Positions 12,346-26,100 of a stretch of DNA of 64,000 nucleotides are shown here, piece after piece. Made by a program: the position numbers and the translations under genes. The notes beneath the pieces are model-generated. The model did no database searches. It was not told where the DNA came from and saw only the letters and a list, made by a program, of their open reading frames with translations. Source of the stretch: Aristolochia californica (lineage: Eukaryota; Streptophyta; Magnoliopsida; Piperales; Aristolochiaceae); contig JARWKL010000008.1 in NCBI GenBank assembly GCA_029961685.1, positions 30,009,619 to 30,073,618 of the forward strand, given 5' to 3'. The stretch's first letter is position 1. Each line of letters starts with the position of its first letter.

Positions 12346-15179
12346 TTTGTGGAATGAATTTAAAGCAATAAAAAAATGTAAGTAAAGAAAATTTATTCAC
12401 ACACAACAAATGAACACAATGCTTTTGTTATCCAAGTTTGGGAAATTCCACTATTTCAACCCTAATTGCTCGGAATTTTATAAGAAAGAGATTCTTCTAC
12501 ACATGTTTTCAAATATGGATATGCTTGCTTGAAACATGTTAAAGATGCAAAAGACCTATGGATCCCAACCTTTTGAAGAGAGTAACATTAAATTCTCAAG
12601 AGAACTTGCGGTTGGATATTTTCCAGGGTCAAACAAGCCATTATTTTGCCAATTTAGAAAAAGTTGACCTAACGATCATAGATGATTGTAAAGTGATTTA
12701 TCTTGTGTAATGGGATTATTTCTGTAACGAATGACTTATGGATTGGGAATCAACACTCAGTTAAAAATCCCCCGCCTCCCCTTTTCCCGACGATTGTTGA
12801 ACCTGATATATAAAAACTAAAAAGAGTTTACAATCCCTAACAATTAGAGACACTTTTTGAAATTATCTCTCTCTACATTTGGGCATTGTGAATTTCCATT
12901 TTAGATGTAGACTTTTTTCTTAAATCAAAGCTTGATTTTTCACTTTCTCTTCATTTCGTAAACAAAAAAAGAGATAACAAGGCTAATTTATTACAACAAA
13001 ATGAAAATTTTAGAGTTTATGTAAGGAAAGAATTTAAAGCAATAAAAAATGTAAGGAAATAAAATTCATCCACACACCACAAATGTTCACAAAAGTTTTT
13101 TTATCCAAGTTTGGGAAATTCCACTCGTTCAACCCTAATAGCTCGAAATTTTATAAGAAAGAGATTTTTCTACACATATTTTTAAAAATGGATATCCATG
13201 CTCGAAACATGTTAAAGATGCAAATGACCTATGGATCCAAACCTTTTAAAGAGTGTAACATTAAATTCTCAAGTGAATGTGCGGTTGGATATTTACTCGA
13301 GTCAAACAAGCCATTATTTTGCCAATTTACAAAAAGCTAACCTAACGATCATTGATGATTGTAAAGTGATTTATCTTGAGTAACGGGCTTTATTTTTGTA
13401 AGGAATGACTTACTGATTGGGATACAACACTCAATTAAAAATCCCCCGCCTCCCCCTTTTCCCGACGATTGCAAAAACTGATATATAAAAATTAAAAAGA
13501 GTTTACAATCCTTAAAAATTGTAGAAACGTTTTGGAATTATCTCCCTCTACACATATGGATTATGAATTTCCATTATAGATGTACACTTTTTTCTTAAAT
13601 CAAAACATGAGTTGTCACTTTCCCATCATCTCGTAAACAAAAAAAAGAGATATAAGGCAAATAACTCACAACAAAATAAAAATTTTAGAGTGTATGTATG
13701 AAATAATTTAAAGCAATAACAAAATGTATTTAAAGAAAATTTATTCACACACCTCAAATGAACACAAACGTTTTGTTATCTAAGTTTGGGAAATTCCACT
13801 AGTTCAACCCCAATAGCTCGGAATTTTATAAGAAAGAGATTTTTCTACTCATGTTTTAAAAAATTGATATGCATGCTTGAAACATGTAAAAGTTGCAATT
13901 GTCCAATGGATCCAAACCTTTTAAAGAGAATAACATTAAATTTTTAAGTGAACTTGCGGAGGGATATTTACCAGAGTCAAACAAGCCATTATTTTGCCCA
14001 CTTACAAAAAGCTGACCTAACGATCATAGATGATTGTAAAGTGATTCACCTTGCGTACCGGGGTTTATTTTTTTAAGGAATGACCTACGGATTGGGAGTC
14101 AACTCTCAGTTAAAAATCCCCCGCCTCCCCCTTTTCCAGACGATGGCAGAACTTGATATATAAAAACTAAAAAGAGTTTAGAATCCCGAAAAATTACAGA
14201 CACTTTTTGGAATTATCTCTCTCTACATTTGTGCAAAGTGCATTTCCATTGTAGATGTATACTTTTTTCTTAAATCAAAACTTAAGTTTTCACTTTCCCT
14301 TCATCTCGTAAACAAAAGAGATAAAAGGCAAATAGATCACAACAAAATGAAAATATTAGTGTTTATGTATGGAAATAATTTAAAGCAATAAAAAAATCTA
14401 AGTAAAGAAAATTTATTCACACACCACAAATGAACACAAAAGTTTTTTATCCATATTAGGGAAATTCCACTAGTTCAATCCTAATAGCTCAGAATTTTAT
14501 AAGAAAGAGATTTTTCTACACATGCTTTTAAAAATGGATATCCATGCTTGAAACATGTTAAAGATGCAAATGACCTATGGATCCAAACCTTTTTAAGAGA
14601 ATAACATAAAATTCTCAAGTGAACGTGCGGTGGAATATTTACCCAAGCCAAACAAGCCATTATTTTCCCATTTACAAAAAGCTGACCTAACGATCATAGA
14701 TGATTGTAAAGTGATTTTTCATGCGTAATAGGCAATATTTTTGTGAGGAATGACTTATGGATTGGAAGTCAACACCCAGTTAAAAACCTCCTATCTCCCC
14801 CTTTTCCCGACGATTGCAGAAGTTGATATATAAAAAATAAAAAGAGTTTACAATCCCTAAAAATTGCTGACACTTTTTGGAATTATCTCTCTCTACATTT
14901 TTGGATTGAGAATTTCCATTATAGATGTATACTTTTTTCTTAAATCAAAACATGACTTTTCACTTTCCCTTCATCTCATTGACAAAAAAAGAAAAAAAAG
15001 GCAAATATTTCACAAAAAAATTAAAATTTTATAGTTTATGTATGGAAATAATTTAAAGCAATAAAAAAATGTAAATAAAGAAAATTTATTCACACACCAC
15101 AAATGAACACAAAAGTTTTGTTATCCAAGTTTGGGAAGTTCCACTAGTTCAACCCTAATAGCTCGGAATTTATAAGATA
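12346..15179 (+). repeat. Plain monomer tract
   Basis: Monomers with anchors at 12626, 13299, 13974 and 14645 are spaced 671-675 bp. The C-rich tract, TATA-like element and dyad are kept in most units. I see no gene or foreign insertion. Confidence 0.92.
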
Positions 15180-16440
15180 GATATTTTTCTACACATATTT
15201 TAAAAAATGGACATGGATGCTTGAAACATGTTAAAGATTTAAATCACATATGGATCCAAACCTTTTGAAGAGAAAAACATTAAATTCTCAATTGAACGTG
15301 CCGTGGAATATTTACACGAGTCAAACAAGCCATTTTTAGCTCACTTACAAAAAGCTGACCTAACGATCATAGATGATTTTAAAGTGATTTATTATACGTA
15401 ACGGGAAATATTTTTGTAAGGAATGAATTATGGATTGGGAGTCAACTTTAAGTTAAAAATCCCCCGCCTCCTCCTTTTCCAGACGATTGCAGAACCGGAT
15501 ATATAAAACTAAAAAGAGTTTACAATCCCTAAAAATTATAGACACTTTTTGGAATTATCTCTCTCTACATTTGAGCATTGTGCATTTCCATTGTTGATGT
15601 ATACTTTTTTCTTAAATAAAAACTTGAGGTTTCACTTTCCCTTTATCTCGTAAACAAAAAAAAGAGATAAAAGATATAGATCACAACAAAATGAAAATTT
15701 TAGAGTTTATGTATGGAAATAATTTAAAGTAATAAACAAATATAAATAAAGAAAATTTATTTACACACCACAAATGAACACAAAAGTTTTATTATCCAAG
15801 TTTGGGAAGCTCCACTAGTTCAACCCTAATAGCTCGGAATTTTATAAGAAATAGATTTTTCTACACATGTTTTAAAAAATGGACATGTATGCTTGAAACA
15901 TGTTAAAGATTTAAATCACCTATGGATCCAAATGTTTTGAAGAGAATAACATTAAATTCTCAAGTGAACTTGCGGTGTGATATTTACGCGAGTCAAACAA
16001 CCAATTTTTTTGCCCACTTACAAAAAGCTGACCTAACGATCATAGATGATTTTAAAGTGATTTATTATGCGTAACGGGCAATATTTTTTTATGGAATGAA
16101 TTATGGATTGGGATTCAACTCTCAGTTAAAAATCCCCCGCCTCCCCCTTTTTCAGACGATTGTAGAACCAGATATATAAAAACTAAAAAGAGTTTACAAT
16201 CCCTAACAGTTACAGACACTTTTTGTAATTATCTCTCTCTACATTTGTGCATTGTGCATTTCCATTGTAGATGTATACCTTTTTCTCAAATCAAAACTTG
16301 AGTTTTTAGTTTCCCTTTATCTCGTAAACAAAAAAGAAAGAGATAAAAGGTATAGATCATAACAAAATGAAAATTTTAGAGTTTATGTATTTAAATAATT
16401 TAAAGCAATAAAAAATGTATTTAAAGAGTATTTATTCACA
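15180..16440 (+). repeat. Recent tandem duplication of one monomer
   Basis: Two neighbouring monomers share unusual variants. They are GGACATGGATGCTTG near 15209 and GGACATGTATGCTTG near 15881; AAAGATTTAAATCAC near 15233 and 15905; GATGATTTTAAAGTG near 15371 and 16043; and GATAAAAGATATAGATC near 15666, with GATAAAAGGTATAGATC near 16342. The offset is 672 bp. Such closeness between adjacent units is expected from one recent unequal exchange. The second unit is cut short at 16440. Confidence 0.78.
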
Positions 16441-16450
16441 CACACCTGAT
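16436..16450. repeat. Deletion junction, about 395 bp lost
   Basis: TTATTCACACACACC joins directly to CTGATATATAAAAAC. Normally the first lies about 450 bp after the anchor and the second about 190 bp after the next anchor, so one anchor and about 395 bp are missing. A shared ACC at the join is the only homology. The anchor spacing 15990-16946 is 956 bp instead of about 1,350. Confidence 0.88.
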
Positions 16451-17604
16451 ATATAAAAACTAAAAAGAGTTTACAATCCCTAAAAATTACAGACACTTTT
16501 TGGAATTATCTCTCTCTAAATTTGTACATTGTACATTCCATTTTAAAATTATACATTTTTCTTAAATCAAAACTTGTGGTTTCACTTTCTCTTCATCTCA
16601 TAAACAAAAAAAAAAAAGTGATAAGAGGCAAATAGATCAAAACAAAATGAAAATTTTGGAGTTGATGTATGGAAAGTATTTAAAGCAATAAACAAATATA
16701 AGTAAATAAAAATTATTCACACACCACAAATGAACACAAAAGCTTTGTTATCCAAGTTTGGGAATTTCCACTAGTTCAAACCAAATAGTTCAGAATTTTA
16801 TAAGAAAGAGGTTTTTCTACACATGTTTTAAAAAATGAATTTGTATGCTTTAAACAGGTTAAAATTTTAAATGACCTATGTATCCAAACCTTTTAAAGAG
16901 AATACCATTAAATTCTCAAGTGAACGTGCGGTGGGATATTTACCCGAGTCAAACAAGCCATTATTTTGCCCATTTACAAAAAGCTGACCTATCGATCATA
17001 GATTAGTGTAAAGTGATTTATAATGTGTAACGGCCTATATTTTTGTAAGGAATGATTTATGGATTGCCAGTCAACACTCAGTTAAAAATCCCCCCGCCTC
17101 CTCCTTTTACCGACGATTACAGAACTTGATAAATAAAAACCAAAAAGAGTTTACAATCTCTAAAAATTACTGACACTTTTTTGAATTATTTCTCTCTACA
17201 TTTGTTCATTATGCATTTCCATTTTAGATGTATGTTTTTTTCTAAAATAAAATCTTGAGTTTTCAAACAAACAAAATAGATGAAAGGCAAATAGATCACA
17301 ACAAAATGAAAATTTTAAGAGTTTATGTATGGAAATAATTTAAAGTAATAAACAAATTTAAGTGAAGAAAACTTATTCACACACCATAATTGAACACAAA
17401 AGTTTTGTTATCCAAGTTTGGGAAATTCCACTAGTCCAACCCTAATAGCTTGGAATTTTATAAGAAAAGATTTTTCTACACATATTTTAAAAAACGGATA
17501 TGCTTCTTTGAAACATGTTAAAGATGCAAATGACCTATGGATCCAAACCTTTTAAAGAGAATAACTTTAAATTCTGAAGTGAACGAGCAGTGGGATATCT
17601 ACCT
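16442..17604 (+). repeat. Block repeated five monomers downstream (relative at about 19850-20987)
   Basis: Variants shared at an offset of about 3,374 bp include TTTATAATGTGTAACGGCC near 17018 and TTTATAATGCGTAACGGCC near 20390. Others are GATAAATAAAAAC near 17128 and 20500, GGAGTTGATGTATGG near 16660 with a matching TTGATGTATGG at 20034, a GCTTTAAACA-type change near 16846 and 20219, and CCTATGTATCC near 16875 and 20250. This is a local segmental relationship inside the array. Near 17256 about 20 bp are missing, so the unit 16946-17604 is only 659 bp. Confidence 0.72.
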
Positions 17605-19550
17605 GAGTCAAACAAGTCATTATTTTTCCCATTTACAAAAAGCTGACCTAAAGATCATAAATGATTGCAAAGTGATTTATCAAGCGTAACGGGCTATATT
17701 TTTGTGAGGAATGACTGTTGGATTGGGTGTCAATACTCAGTTAAAAATCCCCACCTCCCCCTTTTTCCGACAATTGCAGAACCTCAGATATAAAAACTAA
17801 AAAGAGTTTACAATCCCTAAAAATTATAAACACTTTTTGGAATTATCACTCTCTACATTTGTGCATTGTGCATTTCCATTTTAGATATATGCTTTTTTCT
17901 TAAATCAAAACTTGAGTTTTCACTTTTCCTTCATCTCGTAAATAAAAAAAAAGAGATACAAGGCAAATAGATCACAACAAAATGAAAAGTTTAGAGTTGA
18001 TGTATGGAAATAATTTAAAGCAATAAACAACTGTAAGTAAAGTAAATTTATTCACACACCAAAAATACACACAAAAGTTTTGTTATCCAAGTTTGGGAAA
18101 TTCCACTAATTCAACCCTAATATCTCGAAAATTTATAAGAAAGAGATTTTTCTACACATGTTTTAAAAAATTGATGTACATGTTTGAAACATGTTAAATA
18201 TTCAAATAACCTATGGATCAAAACCTTTTAAAGAAAATAACATTAAATTTTCAAGTGAACGTGCAGTGGGATATTTACCCGAGTCAAACACACTATTATT
18301 TTGCCCATTTAGAAAAAACTGACCTAACGATCATAGAAGATTGTAAAGTGATTTATCATGTATAACTAGCTATATTTATCTGAAGAATGACTTATGGATT
18401 ACGAGTGAACACTCAGTTAAAAATCCCCCGCCTCCCCCTTTTCCCGACGATTGTAAACTTGATCAATAAAAATTAAAAAGAATTTACAATCCCTAAAAAT
18501 TACAGACGCTTTTTTGAATTATCTCTCTCTACTTTTGTGCATTGTGCATTTATATTTTAGATATATACTTTTTTGTTAAAACAAAACTTGATTTTTCACT
18601 TTCCCTTTATCTTGTAAACAAGAAAAAGAGATAAAAGGCAAATAGATCACAACATACTGAAAATTTTAGACTTTATGTATGGAAAGAATTTAAAGTAATA
18701 AACAAATGTAAGTAAAGAAAATTTATTCACACAGCACAAATGAACACAAAAGTTTTGTTATACAAGTTTGGGAAATTCCACTAGTTCTACCCGAATAGCT
18801 TGGAATTTTAAAAGAAAGAGATTTTTCTACACATATTTTAAAAGACGGATATGCATGCTTGAAACATGTTCAAGATGCAAATGACCTACGGATCCAAACC
18901 TTTTAATGAGAATAACTTTAAATTCTCAAGTGAACGTGCAGTGGGATATTTACCTCAGTCAAACAAGCCATTATTTTTCCCATTTACAAAAAGCTGACCT
19001 AAAGAACTTAGATGATTGCAAAGTGATTTATCATGCGTAACAGGCTATATTTTTGTAAGGAATGACTTTTGGATTGGGAGTCAACACTCAGTTAAAAATC
19101 CCCCACATCCCCCTTTTCCTGACAATTGGAGAACCTGATATATAAAAACTATAAAGAGTTTACAATCCCTAAAAATCACAGACACTTTTTGGAATTATCT
19201 CTCTCTAAATTTGTGCATTGTGCATTTCCATTTTAGATGTATACTTTTTTCTTAAATCAAAACTTGAGTTTTCACTTTCCCTTCATCTCGTAAACATTAA
19301 AAAGAGATAAAATCCAAATAGATCACAACAAAATGAAAATTTTAGAGTTGATGTATGGAAAGAATATAAAGCAATAAAAAATGTATGTAAAGAAAATTTA
19401 TTCACACACCACAAATGAACACAAAATTTTTCTTATCCAAGTTTTGGAAATTCCACTAGTTCAACCCGAATAGCTCGGAATTTTATAAGAAAGAGATTTT
19501 TCTACTAATGTTTTAAAAAATGGATATGCATGCTTGAAACATGTTAAAGA

Positions 19551-19568
19551 TCCAAATGATCCAAATGA
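19551..19568. repeat. 9-bp tandem duplication (TCCAAATGA x2)
   Basis: TCCAAATGA occurs twice in direct succession just before the conserved CCTATGGATCC block, where other monomers have one GCAAATGA. It explains why the unit 18956-19639 is 684 bp. Confidence 0.9.
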
Positions 19569-22500
19569 CCTATGGATCCAAACCTTTTAAAGAGAATAAC
19601 ATTAAATTCTCAAGTGAACGAGCAGTGGGATATTTATATAAGTCAAACAAGCCATTATTTTGCCCATTTACAAAAAAGTGACCTAACGATCATAGATGAT
19701 TGCAAAGTGATTTATCATTCATAATGGGCTATATTTTTGTAAAGAATGACTAATGGATATGGAATCAACACTCAATTAAAAATCCCCAGCCACCAACTTT
19801 TCCCGACGATTGTAAAACCTTATATATAAAAACTAAAATGAGTTTACAATCCCACAATATTACAGACAGTTTTTGGCATGGTCTCTCTCAACATTTTGTG
19901 CATTGTGCATTTCAATCTTAGATGAATACTTTTTTCTTAAATCAAAACTTGAGGTTTCACTTTCTCTTCATCTAGTAAACAAAAAAAAGAGATAAAAAGC
20001 AAATAGATCACAACAAAATGAAAAGTTTACAGTTGATGTATGGAATGAATTTAAAGCAATAAACAAATATAAGTAAAGAAAATTTATTCACACACCACAA
20101 ATGAACACAAAAGCTTTGTTATCCTAGTTTGGGAAATTCCACTAGTTCAACCCTAACAGTTCGAAATTTTATAGGGAAGAGATTTTTCTACACAAGTTTT
20201 AAAAAATGGATATGCATTCTTTAAACATGTCAAAAAAAATGTAAAACACCTATGTATCCAAACCTTTTAATGAGAATAACATTAAATTATCAAGTGAACG
20301 TGCGGTGGGATATTTAGCCGAGTCAAACAAGCCATTATTTCGCCCATTTACAAAAAGTTGACCTAACGATCATAGATGATTGTAAAGTGATTTATAATGC
20401 GTAACGGCCTATATTTTGTAATGAATGATTTATGGATTGGGAGTTAACACTCAATTAAAAATCCCCTGCCTCCCCCTTTTACTGACGATTGCAAAACCTG
20501 ATAAATAAAAACTTAAAAGAGTTTACAATGTCTAAAAGTTATTGACACTTTTTTGAATTATATCTCACTACATTTGTGCATTGTGCATTTCCATTTTAGA
20601 TGTATGCTTTTTTCTTATATTAAAACTTGAGTCTTCACTTTCCGTTCATCTCGTAAACAAAAAAAGAGATAAAAGGAAAATAGATCACAACAAAATGAAA
20701 ATTTTAGAGTTGATGTATGGAAAGAATTTAAAGCAAAAAAAATGTAAATAAATAAAATTTATTCACAAACCACAAATGCACACAAAAGTTTTGTTATCCA
20801 AGTTTGGGAAATTCCACTAGTTCAACCCTAATAGCTCAGAATTTTATAAGAAAGAGATTTTTCTACACATGTTTTAAAAAATGGATATGCATGCTTGAAA
20901 CAAGTTAAAGATACAAATCACCTATGGATCCAAACCTTTTAAAGAGAATAACATTAAATTCTCAAGTATGGCGTGGGATATTTACCTGAGTCAAACAAGC
21001 AATTATTTCGCCCATTTACAAAAATCTAACCTAACGATCATAAATGATTGGTAAGTGATTTATCATGTGTAACGGGCTATATTTTTTTAAGGAATAACTT
21101 ATGGATTGGGAGTCAACACTTAGTTAAAAGTCCCCCGCCTCCCCCTTTTCCCGACGATTGCAGAACCTGATAAATAAAAACTAAAAAGAGTTTAGAATCC
21201 CTAAAAATTACAGAGACTTTTTGGAATTATCTCTCTCTACATTTGTGCATTGTACATTTCCATTTTAGATGTATATTTTTTTTTTAAATCCAAACTTGAG
21301 GTATCACTTTCCCTTCATTTCGTATAGAATAGAGAAAGAGATATAAGGCAAGGATATCACAACAAAATGAAAATTTTAGAGTTTATGTATGGAAAGAATT
21401 TCAAGAAATAAACAAATGTAAGTATTAAAATTTATAGACACACCACAAATGAACACAAAAGTTTAGTTATTAGTGTTTGGGAAATTCCACTAGTTCAACC
21501 CTAATAACACGGAATTTTATAAGAAATAGATTTTTCTACAAATGTTTTTAAAAAAGGATATGCATGCTTGAAACATGTTAAAGATGCAAATGACCTATGG
21601 ATCCAAACCTATTAAAGAGAATAACATTAAATTCTCAATGGAACGTGGGGTGGGATATTTACCTGAGTCAAACAAGCCATTATTTTGGCCATTTAATAAA
21701 AGCTTACCTAACGATCATAGATGACTATAAAGTGATTTATCATGCGTAACGGGCAATATTTTTGTAAAGAATGACTTATGGATTGGGAGTCAACACTCAG
21801 TTGAAAATCCCCCGCCTCCCCCTTTTCCCGACGATTGAAGAACCAAATATATAAAAACTAAAAAGTGTTTACAATCCATAAAAATTATAGATACTTTTTG
21901 GAATTATCTATCTCTAAATTTTTCCAATGAGCATATCCATTTTAGATGTAGGCTTTTTTCATAAATCAAAACTTGATTTTTCACTTACCCTTCATCTCGT
22001 AAACAAATAAAAGAGATAAAAGGCAAATAGATCACAACAAAATGAAAATTTTAGAATTGATGTATGGAAAGAATTTAAAGCAATAAACAAATGTAAGTAA
22101 AGAAAATTTATTTACACAACACAAATGAACACAAAAGTTTTGTTATCCAAGTTTGGGAAATTCCACTAGTTCAACCCCAATAGCTCGGAATTTTACAAGA
22201 AAGAGATTTTTCTACACATGTTTTAAAAAATGGATATGCATGCTTGAAACAAGTTAAAGATGCTAATGACCTAGGCATCCAAACCTTTTAAAGAGATTAA
22301 CATTAAATTCCAAAGTGAATGTGCGGTGGGATATTTACCAGAGTCAGACAAGCCATTATTTCGCCCAAATACAAAAAGCTGGCCTAACAATCATAGATGA
22401 TTGTAAAGTGATTTATCATGTGTAACGGGCTATATTTTTGTAAGGAATGACTTATGGATTGGGAGTCAACACTCCGTTAAAAATGCCCCGCCTCCCCCTT

Positions 22501-22597
22501 TTCCCGACAATTGCAGAACTTGATAAATAAAAACTAAAAAGAGTTTACAATCCCTAAAAATTACAGAGAATTTTTGGAATTATCTCCCTCTACATTT

Positions 22598-22618
22598 GTG
22601 CATTGTGCATTGTGCATT
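22598..22618. repeat. GTGCATT heptamer expanded to three copies
   Basis: Most monomers carry two tandem GTGCATT heptamers (GTGCATTGTGCATT) after the pyrimidine tract. This unit has three perfect copies, which adds 7 bp and helps explain its 683-bp length. It is replication slippage caught in one monomer. Confidence 0.92.
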
Positions 22619-25600
22619 TCCATTTTAGATGTATGCTTTTTTGGTAAATCAAAACATGAGTTTTCACTTTCCCTTCATCTCGTAAACAAAAAAAAGAGAT
22701 AAAAGACAAATAGATCACAACAAAGTGAAAATTTTATAGTTGATGTATGGAAAAAATTTAAAGCAATCAACAAATATAAGTGAAGAAAATTTATTGACAC
22801 ACCACAAATGAACACAAAAGTTTTGTTATCCAAGTTTGGGAAATTCCACTAGTTTAACCTTAATAGATCGAAATTTTATAAGAAAGAGATTTTTCTACAC
22901 ATGTTTTAAGAAATGGATATGCATGCTTGAAGCATGTTAAAGATGCAAATGACCTATGGATCCAAACCTTTTAAAGAAAATAACATTAAATTCTCAAGTG
23001 AACGTGCGGTGGGATATTTATCGAAGTCAAACAAGCCATTATTTTGCCCATTTACAAAAAACTGACCTAACGATCATAGATTGCAAATTGATTTATCATT
23101 TTAATGGGCTATATTTTTGTATGGAATGACTAATGGATATCGAGTCAATACTCAGTTAAAAATCCCACGCCTCCCCCTTTTCCCGACGATTGCAGAACCT
23201 AATATATAAAAACTAAAAAGAGTTTACAATCCCTAAAAATTACAGAAACTTTTTGGAATTATCTCTCTCTACATTTTTGCATTGTGCATTTCCATATTAG
23301 ATGAAGACTTTTTTCTTAAATCAAAACTTGAGTTTTCACTTTCCATTCATCTCGTAAACAAAAAAAAAAGATAAAAGGCAAAGAGAACACAACAAAATGA
23401 AAATTTTAGAGTTGATGTAGGGAAAGAATTTAAAGCAATAAACAAATGTAAGTAAAGAAAATTTATTCACACACCACAAATGAACACAAAAGTTTCTTTA
23501 TCCAAGGTTGGGAAATTCCACTAGTTCAACCCTAATAGGTCAGAATTTTATGAGAAAGATATTTCTCTACACATGTTTTTTAAAAAAAATATATGCATGC
23601 TTCAAGCATGTTAAAGATGAAAATGACCTATGGATCCAAACCTTTTCATGTGAATAACATTAAATTCTCAAGTGAACGTGCGGAGGGATATTTACCAGAG
23701 TCAAACAAGCCATTATTTTTCCCATTTACAAAAAGCTGACCAAACCATCATAGATGATTGCAAAGTGATTTATCACGCGTAACGGGCTATATTTTTTTAA
23801 GGAATGACTAATAGATTGGAAGTCAACACTCAGTTCAAAATCCCCCTGCATCTACCTTTTTCCAATGATTGCAGAACATGATATAAAACTAAAAAGAGTT
23901 TACAGTTCCTAAAAGTTATTGACACTTTTTGGAATTATCTCTCTCAACATTTGTGCATTGTGCATTTTGATTTTAGATGAATACTCTTTTCTTTAATCAA
24001 AACTTGAGTTTTCACTTTCCCTTCATCTCGTCAACAAAAAAAAGAGAATAAAGACAAATAGGTCACAACAAAATGAAAATTTTAGAGTATATGTATGGAA
24101 AGAATTTAAAGCAATAAAGAAATGTAAGTAAAGAAAATTTATTCACACACCACAAATGAACACAAAAGTTTTGTGATCCAAGTTTCAGAAATTCGACTAG
24201 TTCAACCCTAATAGCTCCGAATTTTATAAGAAAGAGTTTTTTCTACACATGTTTTAAAAAATGGATGTGCATTCTTGAAACATGTTCAAGATGCAAATGA
24301 CCTATGGATCAAAACCTTTTAATGAGAATAACATTAAATTCTCAATTGAACTTGCGGTGGGATATTTAGGTGACTCAAACAAGCCATTATTTCGCCCATT
24401 TACAAAAAGCAGACCTATCTATCATCGATGATTGCAAAGTGATTTATCATGCATAATGGGCTATATTTTTTTAAGGATTGACTAATTGATTGGGAGTCTA
24501 CACTTAGTTAAAAATCCCCCGCCTCCCCCTTTTCCCGACGATTGCAGAACCTCATCTATAAAAACTAAAAAGAGTTTACAATCCGTAAAAAGTACAGACA
24601 CGTTTTGGAATTTTCTCTCTCTACATTTGTGCATTGTGAATTTCCATTTTATATGTATACTTTTTTCTTAAATCAAAACTTAAGTTTTCACTTTCCCTTC
24701 ACCTCGTAAACAGAAAAAAGAGGTAAAAGGCAAATTGATCGCAACAAGATGAAAATTTTTGAGTTGATGTATGGAAAGAATTTAAAGCAATAAAAAAATG
24801 TAAGTAAAGAAAATTTATTCACACACCACAAATGAACACAAAATTTTTGTTATCCAAGTTTGGGAAATTCCACTAGTTCAACCCTAATAGCTCGGAATTT
24901 TATAAGAAAGAGATTTCTCTACACATGTTTTAAAAAATAGATATGCATGCTTGAAACATGTTAAAGATTGAAATGACCTATGGACCCAAACCTTTTAAAG
25001 AGAATAACATTAAATTCTCAAGTGAACGTGCGGTGGGATATTTAGCCCAAACAAGCCATTATTTCTCCCATTCACAAAAAGCTGACCAAACGATCATAGA
25101 TGATTGTAAAGTGATTTATCATGAGTAACAGGCTATATTTTTTTAAGGAATGACTTATGGATTGCGAGTCAATACTCAGTAATAAAACCCTGCCTCCCCT
25201 TCACCTGTCGATTGCAGAACCTGATAAATAAAAACTTAAGAGAGTTTACAATCTCTAAAAATTACTGACACTTTTTTGAATTATCTCTCTCTACATTTGT
25301 GCATTGTGCATTTCCAGTGTTTATGTATGTGTTTTTCCTAAATCAAAACTGTGTATTCACTTTCCTTTCATCTCGCAAACAAAAAGATAAAAAGCAAATA
25401 GATCACAATAAAATGAATATTTGGGAGTTTATGTAAGGAAAGAATTTAAAGCAATAAAAAATAAAATTTAATAAAATTTATTCACACACGACAAATGAAC
25501 TCAAAGTTTTGTTATCCAAGTTTGGAAAATTCCACTAGTTCAACTCTAATCGCTCAGAATTTTAAAAAAAGTGATTTTTCTACACATGTTTTAAAAAATC

Positions 25601-26100
25601 AATATGCATGCAAGAAACATGTTAAAGATGTAAATGACATATGGATCCAAACCTTTTATTGTGATTAACATTAAATTTTGAAGTGAACGTACAGTGGAAT
25701 ATTTTCCCGAGTCAAACAAGCTATTATTTTGCCCATTTACAAAAAGTTGACCTAAAGATCATGGATGATTGCAAAGTGAATTATCATGCATCAGACGCAA
25801 AATTTTTGTAAGGAATGACTAACTAATGGATTCAGAGTTAACACTCAGTTAAAAACACCCCGCCTCCCCCTTTTCCCGAGAATTGAAGAACTTGATTTAT
25901 AAAAACCAAAAAGAGTTTACAATCCCTAAAGATGACAGACACTTTTTGGAATTATCTCACTCTACATTTGTTCATTGTGCATTTCCATTTTAGATATATA
26001 CTTTTTTCTTAAATCAAAACTTGAGTTTTCACTTTCCCTGCATCTCGAAAACATTAAAAACAGATAAAAGGCAATTAGATCTCAACAAAATTAAAATTTT

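Larger units (their letters stand above)
17605..26100 (+). repeat. Regional subfamily tract marked by TTGATGTATGG
   Basis: In most of the array the segment before GTATGGAAAGAATT reads GAGTTTATGTATGG. In many units between about 16.6 and 24.8 kb it reads GAGTTGATGTATGG or a close form (near 16663, 17997, 19347, 20033, 20709, 22056, 22740, 23411 and 24761). The change is interspersed with the common form. A variant restricted to one stretch is evidence of local homogenisation. The tract also holds small expansions at 19551-19568 and 22598-22618. I see no gene here. Confidence 0.75.

Noticed and set aside
25041..25056. Loss of the GAGTC anchor (TTTAGCCCAAACAAGCC)
   Set aside because: A few bases are missing and the unit is otherwise normal, so it was counted as a regular monomer and not as a special junction.
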